Shown here piece by piece: positions 7,342-13,714 of a stretch of 14,039 nt of DNA; positions within the stretch are counted from its first letter, which is position 1, and every line of letters starts with the position of its first letter. This DNA is from Flavobacteriaceae bacterium (GTDB lineage Bacteria > Bacteroidota > Bacteroidia > Flavobacteriales > Flavobacteriaceae), in NCBI GenBank assembly GCA_023262245.1, contig JALRDC010000058.1, forward strand, positions 1 through 14,039, written 5' to 3'. The notes under the pieces were generated by a model that searched no databases, was not told the DNA's origin, and was given only the letters and a program-made list of their open reading frames with translations. The position numbers and the translations under genes were made by a program.

Positions 7342-7372
7342 TAAAGGTAACTCACTTGAGTGAGCTAAACAA
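7342..7372 (-). promoter_or_regulatory. Candidate promoter of the transporter-pxpABC operon
   Basis: Reading leftward, TTG (7372-7370), a 20-bp spacer and TACCTTTA (7349-7342) match the Bacteroidota promoter with one mismatch in the last base of the -7 box. The ATG at 7326 lies 15 bp beyond the box. Confidence 0.5.
7348..7367. promoter_or_regulatory. Palindrome inside the pxp promoter spacer, candidate operator
   Basis: CTCACT (7351-7356), TG, AGTGAG (7359-7364) is a perfect 6-bp inverted repeat. It extends outward to TAA-CTCACT/AGTGAG-CTA with a single mismatched pair. It fills the spacer between the candidate -33 and -7 elements, where a bound repressor would block polymerase. It has a 2-nt loop and no following U-run, so a terminator is unlikely. 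No regulator gene is present in the window. Confidence 0.45.
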
Positions 7373-7390
7373 TCGCTAGCTAACTTCCTT

Positions 7391-8158
7391 TTATTTAAAG
7401 TATTCATAAACACCTAAACCAAAAAGCGCATAATCATATTTTACAGGATCTTGGGGATCAAAACTTCTTAGTTTTTCATCTAATTCCACGAGGGCTTGAT
7501 GATCGTTTTGCTTTCGTTTTAGTAAGCCTAAACTTCGTGCTACATTTCCACTATGCACATCTAGAGGGCAGGAAAGTTGCGAAGGATTCAAGCGATCCCA
7601 AATTCCAAAGTCTACAGCCTTAGTAGCAGGGCGAACCATCCATCGTAAGTACATATTAAGACGCTTTGCAGCAGAACCACGAAGGGGGTCAGAAACATGC
7701 TTTTCAGTTCGCTTTTGATGATCTAATTCAAAAAAATATTGTTTAAAAAAATGAATGTTTTGATCCATGCGAAGCCCCTTTGGGTTTGTTGAAAAAGCAG
7801 CTTCAAGACCACCATGGTTTAAATAAATATTGCGCAGTGCTTTCACAAAATATATTAAGTCACCTCCATTAAACGTACGATGCACAAAAGAGTTTAGCCC
7901 TTTCAGGTCTTTAACACTATGTGAAATAATAAAATTATAAGGATCATTTCCCATTAAGTGCATCATCTTCCGGCCGCTTTTTAAAATACTTACCCGATTT
8001 CCCCAAGCAATCGTGGCAACCAAAAAACCAGCTATTTCGATATCTTCTTTTAGCTGAAACTGATGTGGGATTTGAATAGGATCTTGATCAAGAAAATATT
8101 TTTGCTCATAGGCCGCTGCTTTTTCATCTAAAAAGTCCTTAAGGGCATGGGTATGCAT
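7391..8158 (-). CDS. TIGR02757/DUF2400 family protein, possibly a helix-hairpin-helix glycosylase relative
   Basis: The 255-residue protein matches the conserved DUF2400 (TIGR02757) family: IPHQFQLKEDIEIAGFLVATIAWGNR (30-55), HVSDPLRGSAAKRLNMYLRWMVR (154-176), VDFGIWDRL (182-190), PLDVHSGNVARSLGLLKRKQND (198-219) and DPVKYDYALFGLGVYEY (237-253). No reaction is established that I know of. The order of K165 (AAKRLN) followed by D200 in LDVHSGNVAR resembles the lysine and VDTHVxRVxxR aspartate of endonuclease III/OGG-type DNA glycosylases; this is my reading of the motif, not a demonstrated relationship. The start ATG overlaps the stop of the upstream LolD-like ATPase by one base (TAATG), so the two are translationally coupled. 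Length is normal and the protein is cytosolic. Confidence 0.88.
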   Translation of the reverse strand: MHTHALKDFLDEKAAAYEQKYFLDQDPIQIPHQFQLKEDIEIAGFLVATIAWGNRVSILKSGRKMMHLMGNDPYNFIISHSVKDLKGLNSFVHRTFNGGDLIYFVKALRNIYLNHGGLEAAFSTNPKGLRMDQNIHFFKQYFFELDHQKRTEKHVSDPLRGSAAKRLNMYLRWMVRPATKAVDFGIWDRLNPSQLSCPLDVHSGNVARSLGLLKRKQNDHQALVELDEKLRSFDPQDPVKYDYALFGLGVYEYFK

Positions 8159-8826
8159 TAGTAAATGTGTCCGTCTTTAAGTCTAATGGTTCTGTCGGCG
8201 CGTTTTGCCAATTCCTTATTGTGAGTGACAATGACGAAGCTGCAAGCACGCTCTTTTCGCAATTCAAAAAAAAGATCGTGCAACTGATTTGCGTTTTCAG
8301 AGTCTAAGTTTCCACTAGGCTCATCAGCAAAAATAATTTTAGGGTCATTAATCAAGGCTCTTGCCACAGCTACACGTTGTTGCTCTCCTCCAGATAACTC
8401 ACTAGGCTTGTGATGCGCTCGATTTTTAATACCCAGCCGTTCTAGCAATTCAAGCGCTTTATCCTGTGAATCAACAGCAGTTTTCTTGGAAATCCAGGTG
8501 GGTAAGCAAACATTCTCTAAAGCAGTAAATTCTGGAAGCAATTCATGAAATTGAAAAATGAAACCCATTTGTTGGTTTCTGAACTTAGCAATGGCTTTCT
8601 CATTAAGCTGTGTAGTGTCCACACCATCCAAACTCAAAGAACTTTCAGGATTCAAATCAGGACGATCTAAGGTGCCCAAAATATGAAGTAAAGTGCTTTT
8701 TCCTGCTCCTGAAGGTCCAATAATGGTAACGATTTCTTCTTTGGCTACTTGGAGGGTGACATTGTTTAGAACTTTGAGATCACCATAACTTTTATTTAGC
8801 TTTTTAGCGCTGAGCAGTACTTTCAT
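8158..8826 (-). CDS. LolD-like ABC transporter ATP-binding protein
   Basis: This 222-residue nucleotide-binding subunit has all ABC motifs: Walker A GPSGAGKS (37-44), Q-loop Q92, signature LSGGEQQRVAVARAL (144-158), Walker B IIFADEPSGNLD (164-175) and H-loop H202 (VTHN). The stretch MGFIFQFHELLPEFTALENV (87-106) closely resembles LolD of the lipoprotein-releasing system LolCDE, which extracts lipoproteins from the inner membrane for delivery to the outer membrane. The related MacB/FtsE-type ATPases remain possible. No LolC/LolE permease is in the window, so the partner must be encoded elsewhere. The DUF2400 gene overlaps its stop codon. Confidence 0.9.
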   Translation of the reverse strand: MKVLLSAKKLNKSYGDLKVLNNVTLQVAKEEIVTIIGPSGAGKSTLLHILGTLDRPDLNPESSLSLDGVDTTQLNEKAIAKFRNQQMGFIFQFHELLPEFTALENVCLPTWISKKTAVDSQDKALELLERLGIKNRAHHKPSELSGGEQQRVAVARALINDPKIIFADEPSGNLDSENANQLHDLFFELRKERACSFVIVTHNKELAKRADRTIRLKDGHIY

Positions 8827-8834
8827 ATTGATAT

Positions 8835-8842
8835 CAAAATTA
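8835..8842 (-). promoter_or_regulatory. Candidate -7 box for the LolD-like gene
   Basis: The minus strand reads TAATTTTG, a full TAnnTTTG match, only 8 bp before the ATG at 8826, which would give an almost leaderless mRNA. An ATG rather than TTG lies at the -33 distance, so support is partial. Confidence 0.35.
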
Positions 8843-8931
8843 GTGCTTTTTTATTTTCCTCATACTAATTATTCCACGCTTTCCAATCTTTCAAACTTTT
8901 CCCTTTAGCAAGATTACCCTAAATTTTGTGC

Positions 8932-8959
8932 TTGAAATTTTCTACAATCGTTATATTTG
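8932..8959 (+). promoter_or_regulatory. Candidate promoter of msrA-folE
   Basis: TTG at 8932-8934, a 17-bp spacer and TATATTTG at 8952-8959 match the Bacteroidota pattern (a second TTG at 8926-8928 gives a 23-bp spacer). The expected transcript start near 8965 leaves a short, AT-rich leader before the ATC codon at 8984. The 157-bp gap 8827-8983 holds this and the opposing lolD element; I see nothing else in it. Confidence 0.55.
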
Positions 8960-8983
8960 TTTAAACTTTTTAATAAATAATTT

Positions 8984-9523
8984 ATCAAAAAAATATATCT
9001 AGCTGGTGGATGCTTTTGGTGTACAGAAGCAATTTTTCAAAGAATAAGCGGCGTAGAAGAAGTACTTCCAGGTTACATTGACGGCACGATTAAGAATCCT
9101 GCATACCGCGAGGTTTGCACAGGAAGGACAGGACATACGGAGGCGATATCTCTCTATTACGATCCAGAAAAAATAAGTCTTTCAGACCTTTTATTGATTT
9201 TTTTTAACACCCATGATCCGACCACTTTAAACCGCCAAGGAAATGATATTGGCACCCAATATCGCTCAGGTATTTATTATACAGAAGTTAAACAAAAAGA
9301 ATTGGCTCAGCAGCTTATTAAAAAGTTAGAAGATGAAAAGATCTTCAAAAATCCAATTGTAACCGAGGTGAAAGAAGCGACTCCTTTTTATAAAGCTGAA
9401 GAAGAACATTTAAATTATTACAATAATAATAGAGAACAATCCTATTGTATGTATTTAATTGACCCAAAAATATCAAAGCTTAAAACATATTTTTCCAACT
9501 ATATTGCTATAACAAATGAATGA
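8984..9523 (+). CDS. msrA: Peptide-methionine (S)-S-oxide reductase MsrA, with ATC at the expected start
   Basis: The product reduces methionine-S-sulfoxide in oxidised proteins. Counting from ATC as residue 1, the 179-residue protein reads (I)KKIYLAGGCFWCTEA, with catalytic C10 in GCFW, GHTEA (50-54, E53), HDPTTLNRQGNDIGTQYRSG (77-96), PFYKAEEEHLNYY and a likely resolving C155 in QSYC. Length and motifs are those of a complete MsrA. No ATG, GTG or TTG lies in frame between the upstream stop (TAA 8978-8980) and the catalytic Cys; the first is TTG at 9194, which would delete the active site. Homologues begin MKKIYLAGGCFW, so ATC sits exactly where ATG is expected. Either AUC initiates, the start is mutated, or this is a sequencing error. 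The stop overlaps folE by 8 nt. Confidence 0.85.
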   Translation: MKKIYLAGGCFWCTEAIFQRISGVEEVLPGYIDGTIKNPAYREVCTGRTGHTEAISLYYDPEKISLSDLLLIFFNTHDPTTLNRQGNDIGTQYRSGIYYTEVKQKELAQQLIKKLEDEKIFKNPIVTEVKEATPFYKAEEEHLNYYNNNREQSYCMYLIDPKISKLKTYFSNYIAITNE

Positions 9524-10109
9524 GAATTTTAATATCGAAACACTGCCCATTACGGAGCAAATCAAAACTAATTATGAAGAGATTGTCCACCTGTTGGGTG
9601 AAGACAAAAATCGTGAGGGACTATTAAAAACCCCAGAACGTGCAGCAAAAGCAATGAAGTTTTTGACTGAAGGATATGAGAAAGATCCAAAACAAATACT
9701 GCAAAGTGCTATGTTTGAAGAGAATTACAACGAAATGGTAATTGTTAAAGATATCGAACTGTATTCTCTTTGCGAACATCATTTACTTCCCTTTTTTGGT
9801 AAAGCTCATATTGCTTACATACCAAATGGACGTATCGTAGGTTTAAGTAAACTCCCTAGGGTTGTAGATGTGTTTTCTAGACGTTTACAAGTACAAGAAA
9901 GGTTGACTGAACAAATCCTAGACTGTATCAACAATACTTTAGAACCCATTGGTGTAGCTGTTGTAATTGAAGCTTCTCATATGTGTATGATGATGCGTGG
10001 AGTACAAAAGCAAAATTCAACTACCACTACCTCTGGATTTAGAGGCGCTTTTAAAGAGACAGAAACACGTAATGAATTTCTAAATCTAATTCAGTCCAAA
10101 CTCTCTTAG
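9516..10109 (+). CDS. folE: GTP cyclohydrolase I
   Basis: This 197-residue enzyme converts GTP to 7,8-dihydroneopterin triphosphate, the first step of tetrahydrofolate (and biopterin) synthesis. The GTP cyclohydrolase I core is complete: EGLLKTPERAAKAM (34-47), LYSLCEHHLLPFFGKAHIAYIP (82-103) with zinc ligands C86 and H89 and catalytic H88, VGLSKLPRVVDVFSRRLQVQERLT (108-131), HMCMMMRGV (155-163) with catalytic H155 and zinc ligand C157, and TTTTSGFRGAF (169-179). It is therefore the zinc type I enzyme. The ATG overlaps the 3' end of msrA by 8 nt, so its translation may depend on msrA. Its end overlaps the convergent small membrane protein gene by 4 bp. Confidence 0.95.
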   Translation: MNENFNIETLPITEQIKTNYEEIVHLLGEDKNREGLLKTPERAAKAMKFLTEGYEKDPKQILQSAMFEENYNEMVIVKDIELYSLCEHHLLPFFGKAHIAYIPNGRIVGLSKLPRVVDVFSRRLQVQERLTEQILDCINNTLEPIGVAVVIEASHMCMMMRGVQKQNSTTTTSGFRGAFKETETRNEFLNLIQSKLS

Positions 10110-10435
10110 GGATTTTTAAAAAAACGTTTGAAACCGATGCGTTTGAGTAGCTTCTTTTCAAAATTCCAAAAAAAGCGAAATTGAAGAAAAAGAGCACCAA
10201 AAACAATCAGTAATATTTGATAAACGGGAAAGATAATTAAGATCCTAAGTATCCAGTAAAGCACTTCTCCCATAAAAAGAGATTCAAGGTTTTCTGGTTT
10301 TAAAGCAATAAAATCCAATATGGGTTTCGCCAGGCGAACACTAAAAGAGCCCGTTAGTCCAAAAACTATAAAAATCACAACCAATTGAAAGTTGGAAGTG
10401 ATTCCCCATTTTTCTTTTAGACGATTAAAGTACAA
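10106..10435 (-). CDS. Small membrane protein, DUF6787-like
   Basis: The 109-residue protein has two hydrophobic regions, about 17-43 (FQLVVIFIVFGLTGSFSVRLAKPILDF) and 57-88 (ending ILLIVFGALFLQF), then a basic aromatic tail FRFFWNFEKKLLKRIGFKRFF. From memory, KEKWGITSNFQLVVIFIVF and QFRFFWNFEKKLLKRIGF are typical of the Bacteroidota family DUF6787; the family has no known function. The start is TTG at 10435, because no ATG exists before residue 55 and a stop lies six codons upstream of the TTG. It follows serA by 10 bp and is probably co-transcribed, but nothing links it to serine metabolism. Confidence 0.75.
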   Translation of the reverse strand: MYFNRLKEKWGITSNFQLVVIFIVFGLTGSFSVRLAKPILDFIALKPENLESLFMGEVLYWILRILIIFPVYQILLIVFGALFLQFRFFWNFEKKLLKRIGFKRFFKNP

Positions 10436-10445
10436 ATCGAAGCGT

Positions 10446-11396
10446 TTATTTTAGGAGGTTTGCAATTTGTGACGCAAGCTCTTCCCCAATACGGTCTTGT
10501 GCTTCAAGAGTAGCAGCACCGATATGAGGGGTTAAAGAGATTTTATCATGCATCAAAAGTTTGATTTCTGGCTTGGGTTCGTTTTCGAAAGTGTCTAGAG
10601 CAGCAAATGATAAGTGACCCGAATCCAGTGCTTCTACAAGAGCTACCTCGTCGATAACCCCGCCTCGGGCAGCATTTATTAAACCGGCACCTTTTTTCAT
10701 TTTAGAAAATACTGTCGCATCGATCACATACTCTTTTTGAGCGGGTACATGAAGAGAAATGAAATCAGAATTTTTGACTAATTCATCAAGGTTTACCGTT
10801 TTTATTTCAACGTCAATGCGGTCTCCAGTAGCCAGTATGACAGGAACTACTGCAGACTCTATAAATTTATCTGCAGCAAGGACATGCATCCCTACCCCTA
10901 AAGCAATTTTTGCAACTTCTTGTCCAATTCTTCCAAAACCGATAATACCCATTGTTTTACCTCGTAATTCCAGGCCTTTAGCATAAGCCTTTTTTAAACC
11001 TTTAAAATTGGCTTCTCCTTCGAGAGGCATATTCCTATTGGATTGATATAAGAAACGAACGCCACCGTATAAATGAGCAAAAACCAATTCGGCTACAGAA
11101 GCGGAAGAAGCTGCCGGAGTGTTGATAACGTGAAGGCCTTTAGACTTTGCATATTCAACATCTATATTGTCCATTCCAACACCACCACGGCCGATAAGTT
11201 TTAATCCCGGACAGGCATCTATTAATTCTTTTCGGGCAGTGGTAGCACTTCGAACTAAAAGAGCTTTTACCTCATTTTCATTGATGTAATTCACTAATTG
11301 TTCTTGTGCAACATTTACCGTGATTACTTCAAACCCATTTTTTGTTAAAGCATCAATCCCAGATTGAGAGATGCCGTCATTAGCTAAAATTTTCAT
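10446..11396 (-). CDS. serA: D-3-phosphoglycerate dehydrogenase, short form without ACT domain
   Basis: This 316-residue NAD-dependent enzyme oxidises 3-phosphoglycerate to 3-phosphohydroxypyruvate, the first step of serine synthesis. It belongs to the D-2-hydroxyacid dehydrogenase fold: LIGRGGVGMDNID (67-79), NTPAASSASVAEL (92-104), the nucleotide-binding GFGRIG (153-158), D176 after the second strand favouring NAD over NADP, NAARGGVIDE (241-250) with catalytic R244, DTFENEP with E273, and TPHIGAAT with H291. The C-terminus ends right after the catalytic domain, so the serine-sensing ACT domain of the 410-residue E. coli enzyme is absent and classical ACT-based feedback inhibition is not expected. 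Linkage to serC 10 bp upstream supports the substrate; other 2-hydroxyacids remain possible on sequence alone. Confidence 0.9.
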   Translation of the reverse strand: MKILANDGISQSGIDALTKNGFEVITVNVAQEQLVNYINENEVKALLVRSATTARKELIDACPGLKLIGRGGVGMDNIDVEYAKSKGLHVINTPAASSASVAELVFAHLYGGVRFLYQSNRNMPLEGEANFKGLKKAYAKGLELRGKTMGIIGFGRIGQEVAKIALGVGMHVLAADKFIESAVVPVILATGDRIDVEIKTVNLDELVKNSDFISLHVPAQKEYVIDATVFSKMKKGAGLINAARGGVIDEVALVEALDSGHLSFAALDTFENEPKPEIKLLMHDKISLTPHIGAATLEAQDRIGEELASQIANLLK

Positions 11397-11406
11397 TCGT
11401 ATTTTT

Positions 11407-12471
11407 TTAATATTCTTTTTCTAAGATTTGCATACAATCTACGAGCACCTCTACACTATCAATGGGTAATGCGTTATAAATAGATGCGCGATATCCTCCA
11501 ACAGAACGATGTCCCTTTAAACCACTAATCCCTGCCGTTTGGCAAATTTTATCAAAAGTTTCTGAGAGCGAAGGGTCTGTTAAATTAAAAGTTGCATTCA
11601 TATGACTTCGATCTTCGGGAGCAGCAAACCCCTTGAATTTTGAATTGCGATCTATCTCACCATATAAATGAGTTGCTTTTGCGGCATTTTTTATTCCTAT
11701 TTTTTCAATACCTCCTTGATTTTCAATCCATCTTAACGTGAGCAAACTGGTGTAAACAGCAAATACCGGAGGAGTGTTGAACATGCTTTCTGCTTTTGCT
11801 TGAACTGCATAGTCTAGCATTGAAGGTATGCTACGTGATACTTTCCCCAGTGCATCCTCTTTAAAAATAACTAAAGTAGTACCCGCAGGACCCATGTTTT
11901 TTTGTGCTCCGGCGTAAAACAAATCGAATTTTGAATAATCAAACTTTCTTGAAAAGATATCTGAACTCATGTCTGCAACCAAAGGGACTTCTGTATCAGG
12001 GATACTTTTTATTTGTGTGCCAAAAATGGTATTGTTTGTTGTGAGGTGTAAATAGTCTAAATCTGAGGGAACACTGTAATTTTTTGGAATATAATTAAAG
12101 TTTGCATCTTGAGAACTCGCTACTTCACTGACCTCTCCAAGAAGTTTTGCTTCCTTGATCGCTTTAGTAGACCAAGTTCCAGTATTGACAAAACCTGCTT
12201 TTTTCTCTAAGAGATTATAGGCACTCATTAAAAATTGTTGACTAGCACCTCCTTGTAAAAAAAGCGCTTTGTATCCTTTGCCCTGTAACCCAGTTAATTG
12301 AAGGGCACGTTCGCAAGCTTCTTCCATGATCTCAATAAAAGCTTTACTCCGATGTGAAATTTCAATTAAGGATAAACCAGATTCATCTAATTCTTTAACA
12401 GCCTGTGACGCTTGTTGCATGACTTCTTGAGGAAGAATAGAAGGACCTGCACTAAAGTTATGGATTTTCAT
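11407..12471 (-). CDS. serC: Phosphoserine aminotransferase
   Basis: This 354-residue class V PLP aminotransferase converts 3-phosphohydroxypyruvate and glutamate to phosphoserine and 2-oxoglutarate, and may also serve pyridoxal phosphate synthesis. Motifs are NFSAGPSILPQEV (5-17), ISHRSKAF (38-45), FLQGGASQQF (71-80) with the PLP phosphate-binding glycines, TNNTIFGTQ (145-153), DMSSDIFSR (167-175), FYAGAQKNMGPAG (185-197) with Schiff-base K191, and GHRSVGGYRASIYNA (320-334). Length equals the usual SerC. serA follows 10 bp downstream. The 156-bp gap upstream (12472-12627) has no clean promoter match; it contains a T10 run and a small palindrome. Confidence 0.96.
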   Translation of the reverse strand: MKIHNFSAGPSILPQEVMQQASQAVKELDESGLSLIEISHRSKAFIEIMEEACERALQLTGLQGKGYKALFLQGGASQQFLMSAYNLLEKKAGFVNTGTWSTKAIKEAKLLGEVSEVASSQDANFNYIPKNYSVPSDLDYLHLTTNNTIFGTQIKSIPDTEVPLVADMSSDIFSRKFDYSKFDLFYAGAQKNMGPAGTTLVIFKEDALGKVSRSIPSMLDYAVQAKAESMFNTPPVFAVYTSLLTLRWIENQGGIEKIGIKNAAKATHLYGEIDRNSKFKGFAAPEDRSHMNATFNLTDPSLSETFDKICQTAGISGLKGHRSVGGYRASIYNALPIDSVEVLVDCMQILEKEY

Positions 12472-12627
12472 GAGTAATGTTCGTGTGGGTATTTGAAATT
12501 GTTTTTTCTAGAATTTTTTTAAAGCACAAAGATTATGATAAGTTCACTAAATACAGCTTTTAGGAACAATTTTTTTTTTGGAGTTGTTAACAAGTTTCAT
12601 CCAACAAAGTAGCGGTTTTTTAAAATA

Positions 12628-13653
12628 TCATGTTAATTGATTTAAAAAAGCGACCGTGTCCACTCCGTCTGCGTAGTCCCACAATGCGGGTCTTTGAGCA
12701 GTCCCAAAAGCAATAGCTCCAGTTAGTTCCATATGAGAAACAATACACTGTATTGCTTCCTTATTGGAATTAAGATGTGATTTAAGATCTTGCATATTAT
12801 TATAGTATTCATAATGCAAACATGCAATTGGAGCACTAAAAGAAGAATCTTGCTTGAGCATGAAAAATCCATTTTCTAAAAAATCGTGTTCACTCATTAA
12901 AAAAACAGCTTTGTTGTAGTCGTAATTATTTGCATATTTTGGATGCTCAATAATATTAGCAAAAGGATAAAGTCCACCAAAAAGAGCATTTAGATCATAG
13001 TTTTCCGGTATGTAAACTTTGGAAACATTACGACATCCCAGACCAAAAAACTGCAAAATATCAACTCCAAGGGACTCCAAATCAGTGTTGCTTTCTAATC
13101 CATTTAAAACAGCGATTCCATTTCTGTTTTTTCGAATGATATGCGGGTAAGTCCCGAAATAATGTTCAAAATAACGCGCTGCATTATTTGAGCCCGTAGC
13201 GATTACTGCATCAAATCCTTTAAGGGGCTGATCTGCATAACTGAAAGCTTGCTCCTTGGTATGATGTTCAAGAAAGTTTGTCATATAAGGCAGTAAAACT
13301 TCGTCTTTTGAAGCGCATTTTATTAAACCCCTGTGCCCACATACCCATACCGATAAAAGGTCATGAAAACCCACCATAGGAATGTTTCCTGCTAGGATTA
13401 GTGCAATGTTTTTTGGTTGTTGAGTTTTAAGTTGGTAGGGCGAGAGCCATTTTTCAATATTTGCTGCAGTTAATGCAGCTCCCCAATTTTTAAAAGTAAT
13501 CTTTATGTTTTCATGAGTAAACCAAGGATTGAGTTTTTTTGCTTTTTCAAGATGACTTTGAAGACTGCTATATATAGGGTCATCAGGATTAAATCCTTTT
13601 AGATGTATTCCAAGTTTTACAAGGGCTTCAACACGATTGGAGATTGCTTTCAT
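12628..13653 (-). CDS. Acyl-CoA reductase, LuxC family
   Basis: The 341-residue protein matches the LuxC/acyl-CoA reductase family, an aldehyde-dehydrogenase-fold group that reduces acyl groups to aldehydes with NADPH. Evidence: NIALILAGNIPMVGFHDLL (82-100), VIATGSNNAARYFEHYF (150-166), IIRKNRNGIAVLNG (172-185) and QFFGLGCRNVSKVYIP (201-216), where C207 is the predicted acyl-accepting nucleophile. It is shorter than luminous-bacteria LuxC (about 480), lacking part of the N-terminal region. No luxD, luxE or luxAB is present, so bioluminescence is not implied; its natural substrate here is unknown. It is divergent from the ferredoxin gene, a pairing I recall as frequent in Flavobacteriia. Confidence 0.85.
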   Translation of the reverse strand: MKAISNRVEALVKLGIHLKGFNPDDPIYSSLQSHLEKAKKLNPWFTHENIKITFKNWGAALTAANIEKWLSPYQLKTQQPKNIALILAGNIPMVGFHDLLSVWVCGHRGLIKCASKDEVLLPYMTNFLEHHTKEQAFSYADQPLKGFDAVIATGSNNAARYFEHYFGTYPHIIRKNRNGIAVLNGLESNTDLESLGVDILQFFGLGCRNVSKVYIPENYDLNALFGGLYPFANIIEHPKYANNYDYNKAVFLMSEHDFLENGFFMLKQDSSFSAPIACLHYEYYNNMQDLKSHLNSNKEAIQCIVSHMELTGAIAFGTAQRPALWDYADGVDTVAFLNQLT

Positions 13654-13658
13654 TTCTT

Positions 13659-13689
13659 TTGTTTAAGAACTATTTAGGCCTTATTTTTG
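13659..13689 (+). promoter_or_regulatory. Candidate promoter of the ferredoxin gene
   Basis: TTG at 13659-13661 (within a TTTTG run), a 20-bp spacer and TATTTTTG at 13682-13689 fit the Bacteroidota consensus exactly. The start site is expected near 13695, about 20 nt before the ATG, with AAGGAAG in the leader as a possible weak ribosome site. Confidence 0.6.
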
Positions 13690-13691
13690 CG

Positions 13692-13699
13692 CAAATGTA
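13692..13699 (-). promoter_or_regulatory. Candidate -7 box for the acyl-CoA reductase gene
   Basis: The minus strand reads TACATTTG, a full TAnnTTTG match, 38 bp upstream of the ATG at 13653. No TTG is found at the expected upstream distance. It faces the ferredoxin -7 box across 2 bp, producing the 10-bp palindrome TTTGCGCAAA (13686-13695). Confidence 0.4.
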
Positions 13700-13714
13700 A
13701 GGAAGAAAATTGCT

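Noticed and set aside
8987..8993. A frameshift in the A7 run as the explanation for the missing msrA start.
   Set aside because: No ATG lies in any frame just upstream, the nearby TTG frame runs into a stop before the run, and the uninterrupted frame already gives KKIYLAGG at the expected position, so a single-base change in ATG fits better.
9194..9523. A 109-residue protein starting at TTG 9194.
   Set aside because: It is only the C-terminal part of msrA; the upstream frame is open and encodes the catalytic Cys region.
10107..10130. AT-rich inverted repeat at the folE end as a terminator.
   Set aside because: Only TTTTAAAA-type complementarity is visible, with no GC stem.
10759..10986. Plus-strand frame of 75 codons.
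   Set aside because: Antisense shadow inside serA with no coherent motif.
12570..12593. T10 run and palindrome TTGTTAACAA upstream of serC, as a terminator or operator.
   Set aside because: The T run is on the wrong strand to end the leftward luxC transcript, the palindrome is short and AT-rich, and no promoter elements flank it.
12628..13653. A bioluminescence locus suggested by the LuxC homologue.
   Set aside because: No luciferase, acyl-transferase or acyl-protein synthetase genes are nearby and short LuxC-like proteins occur in non-luminous bacteria.
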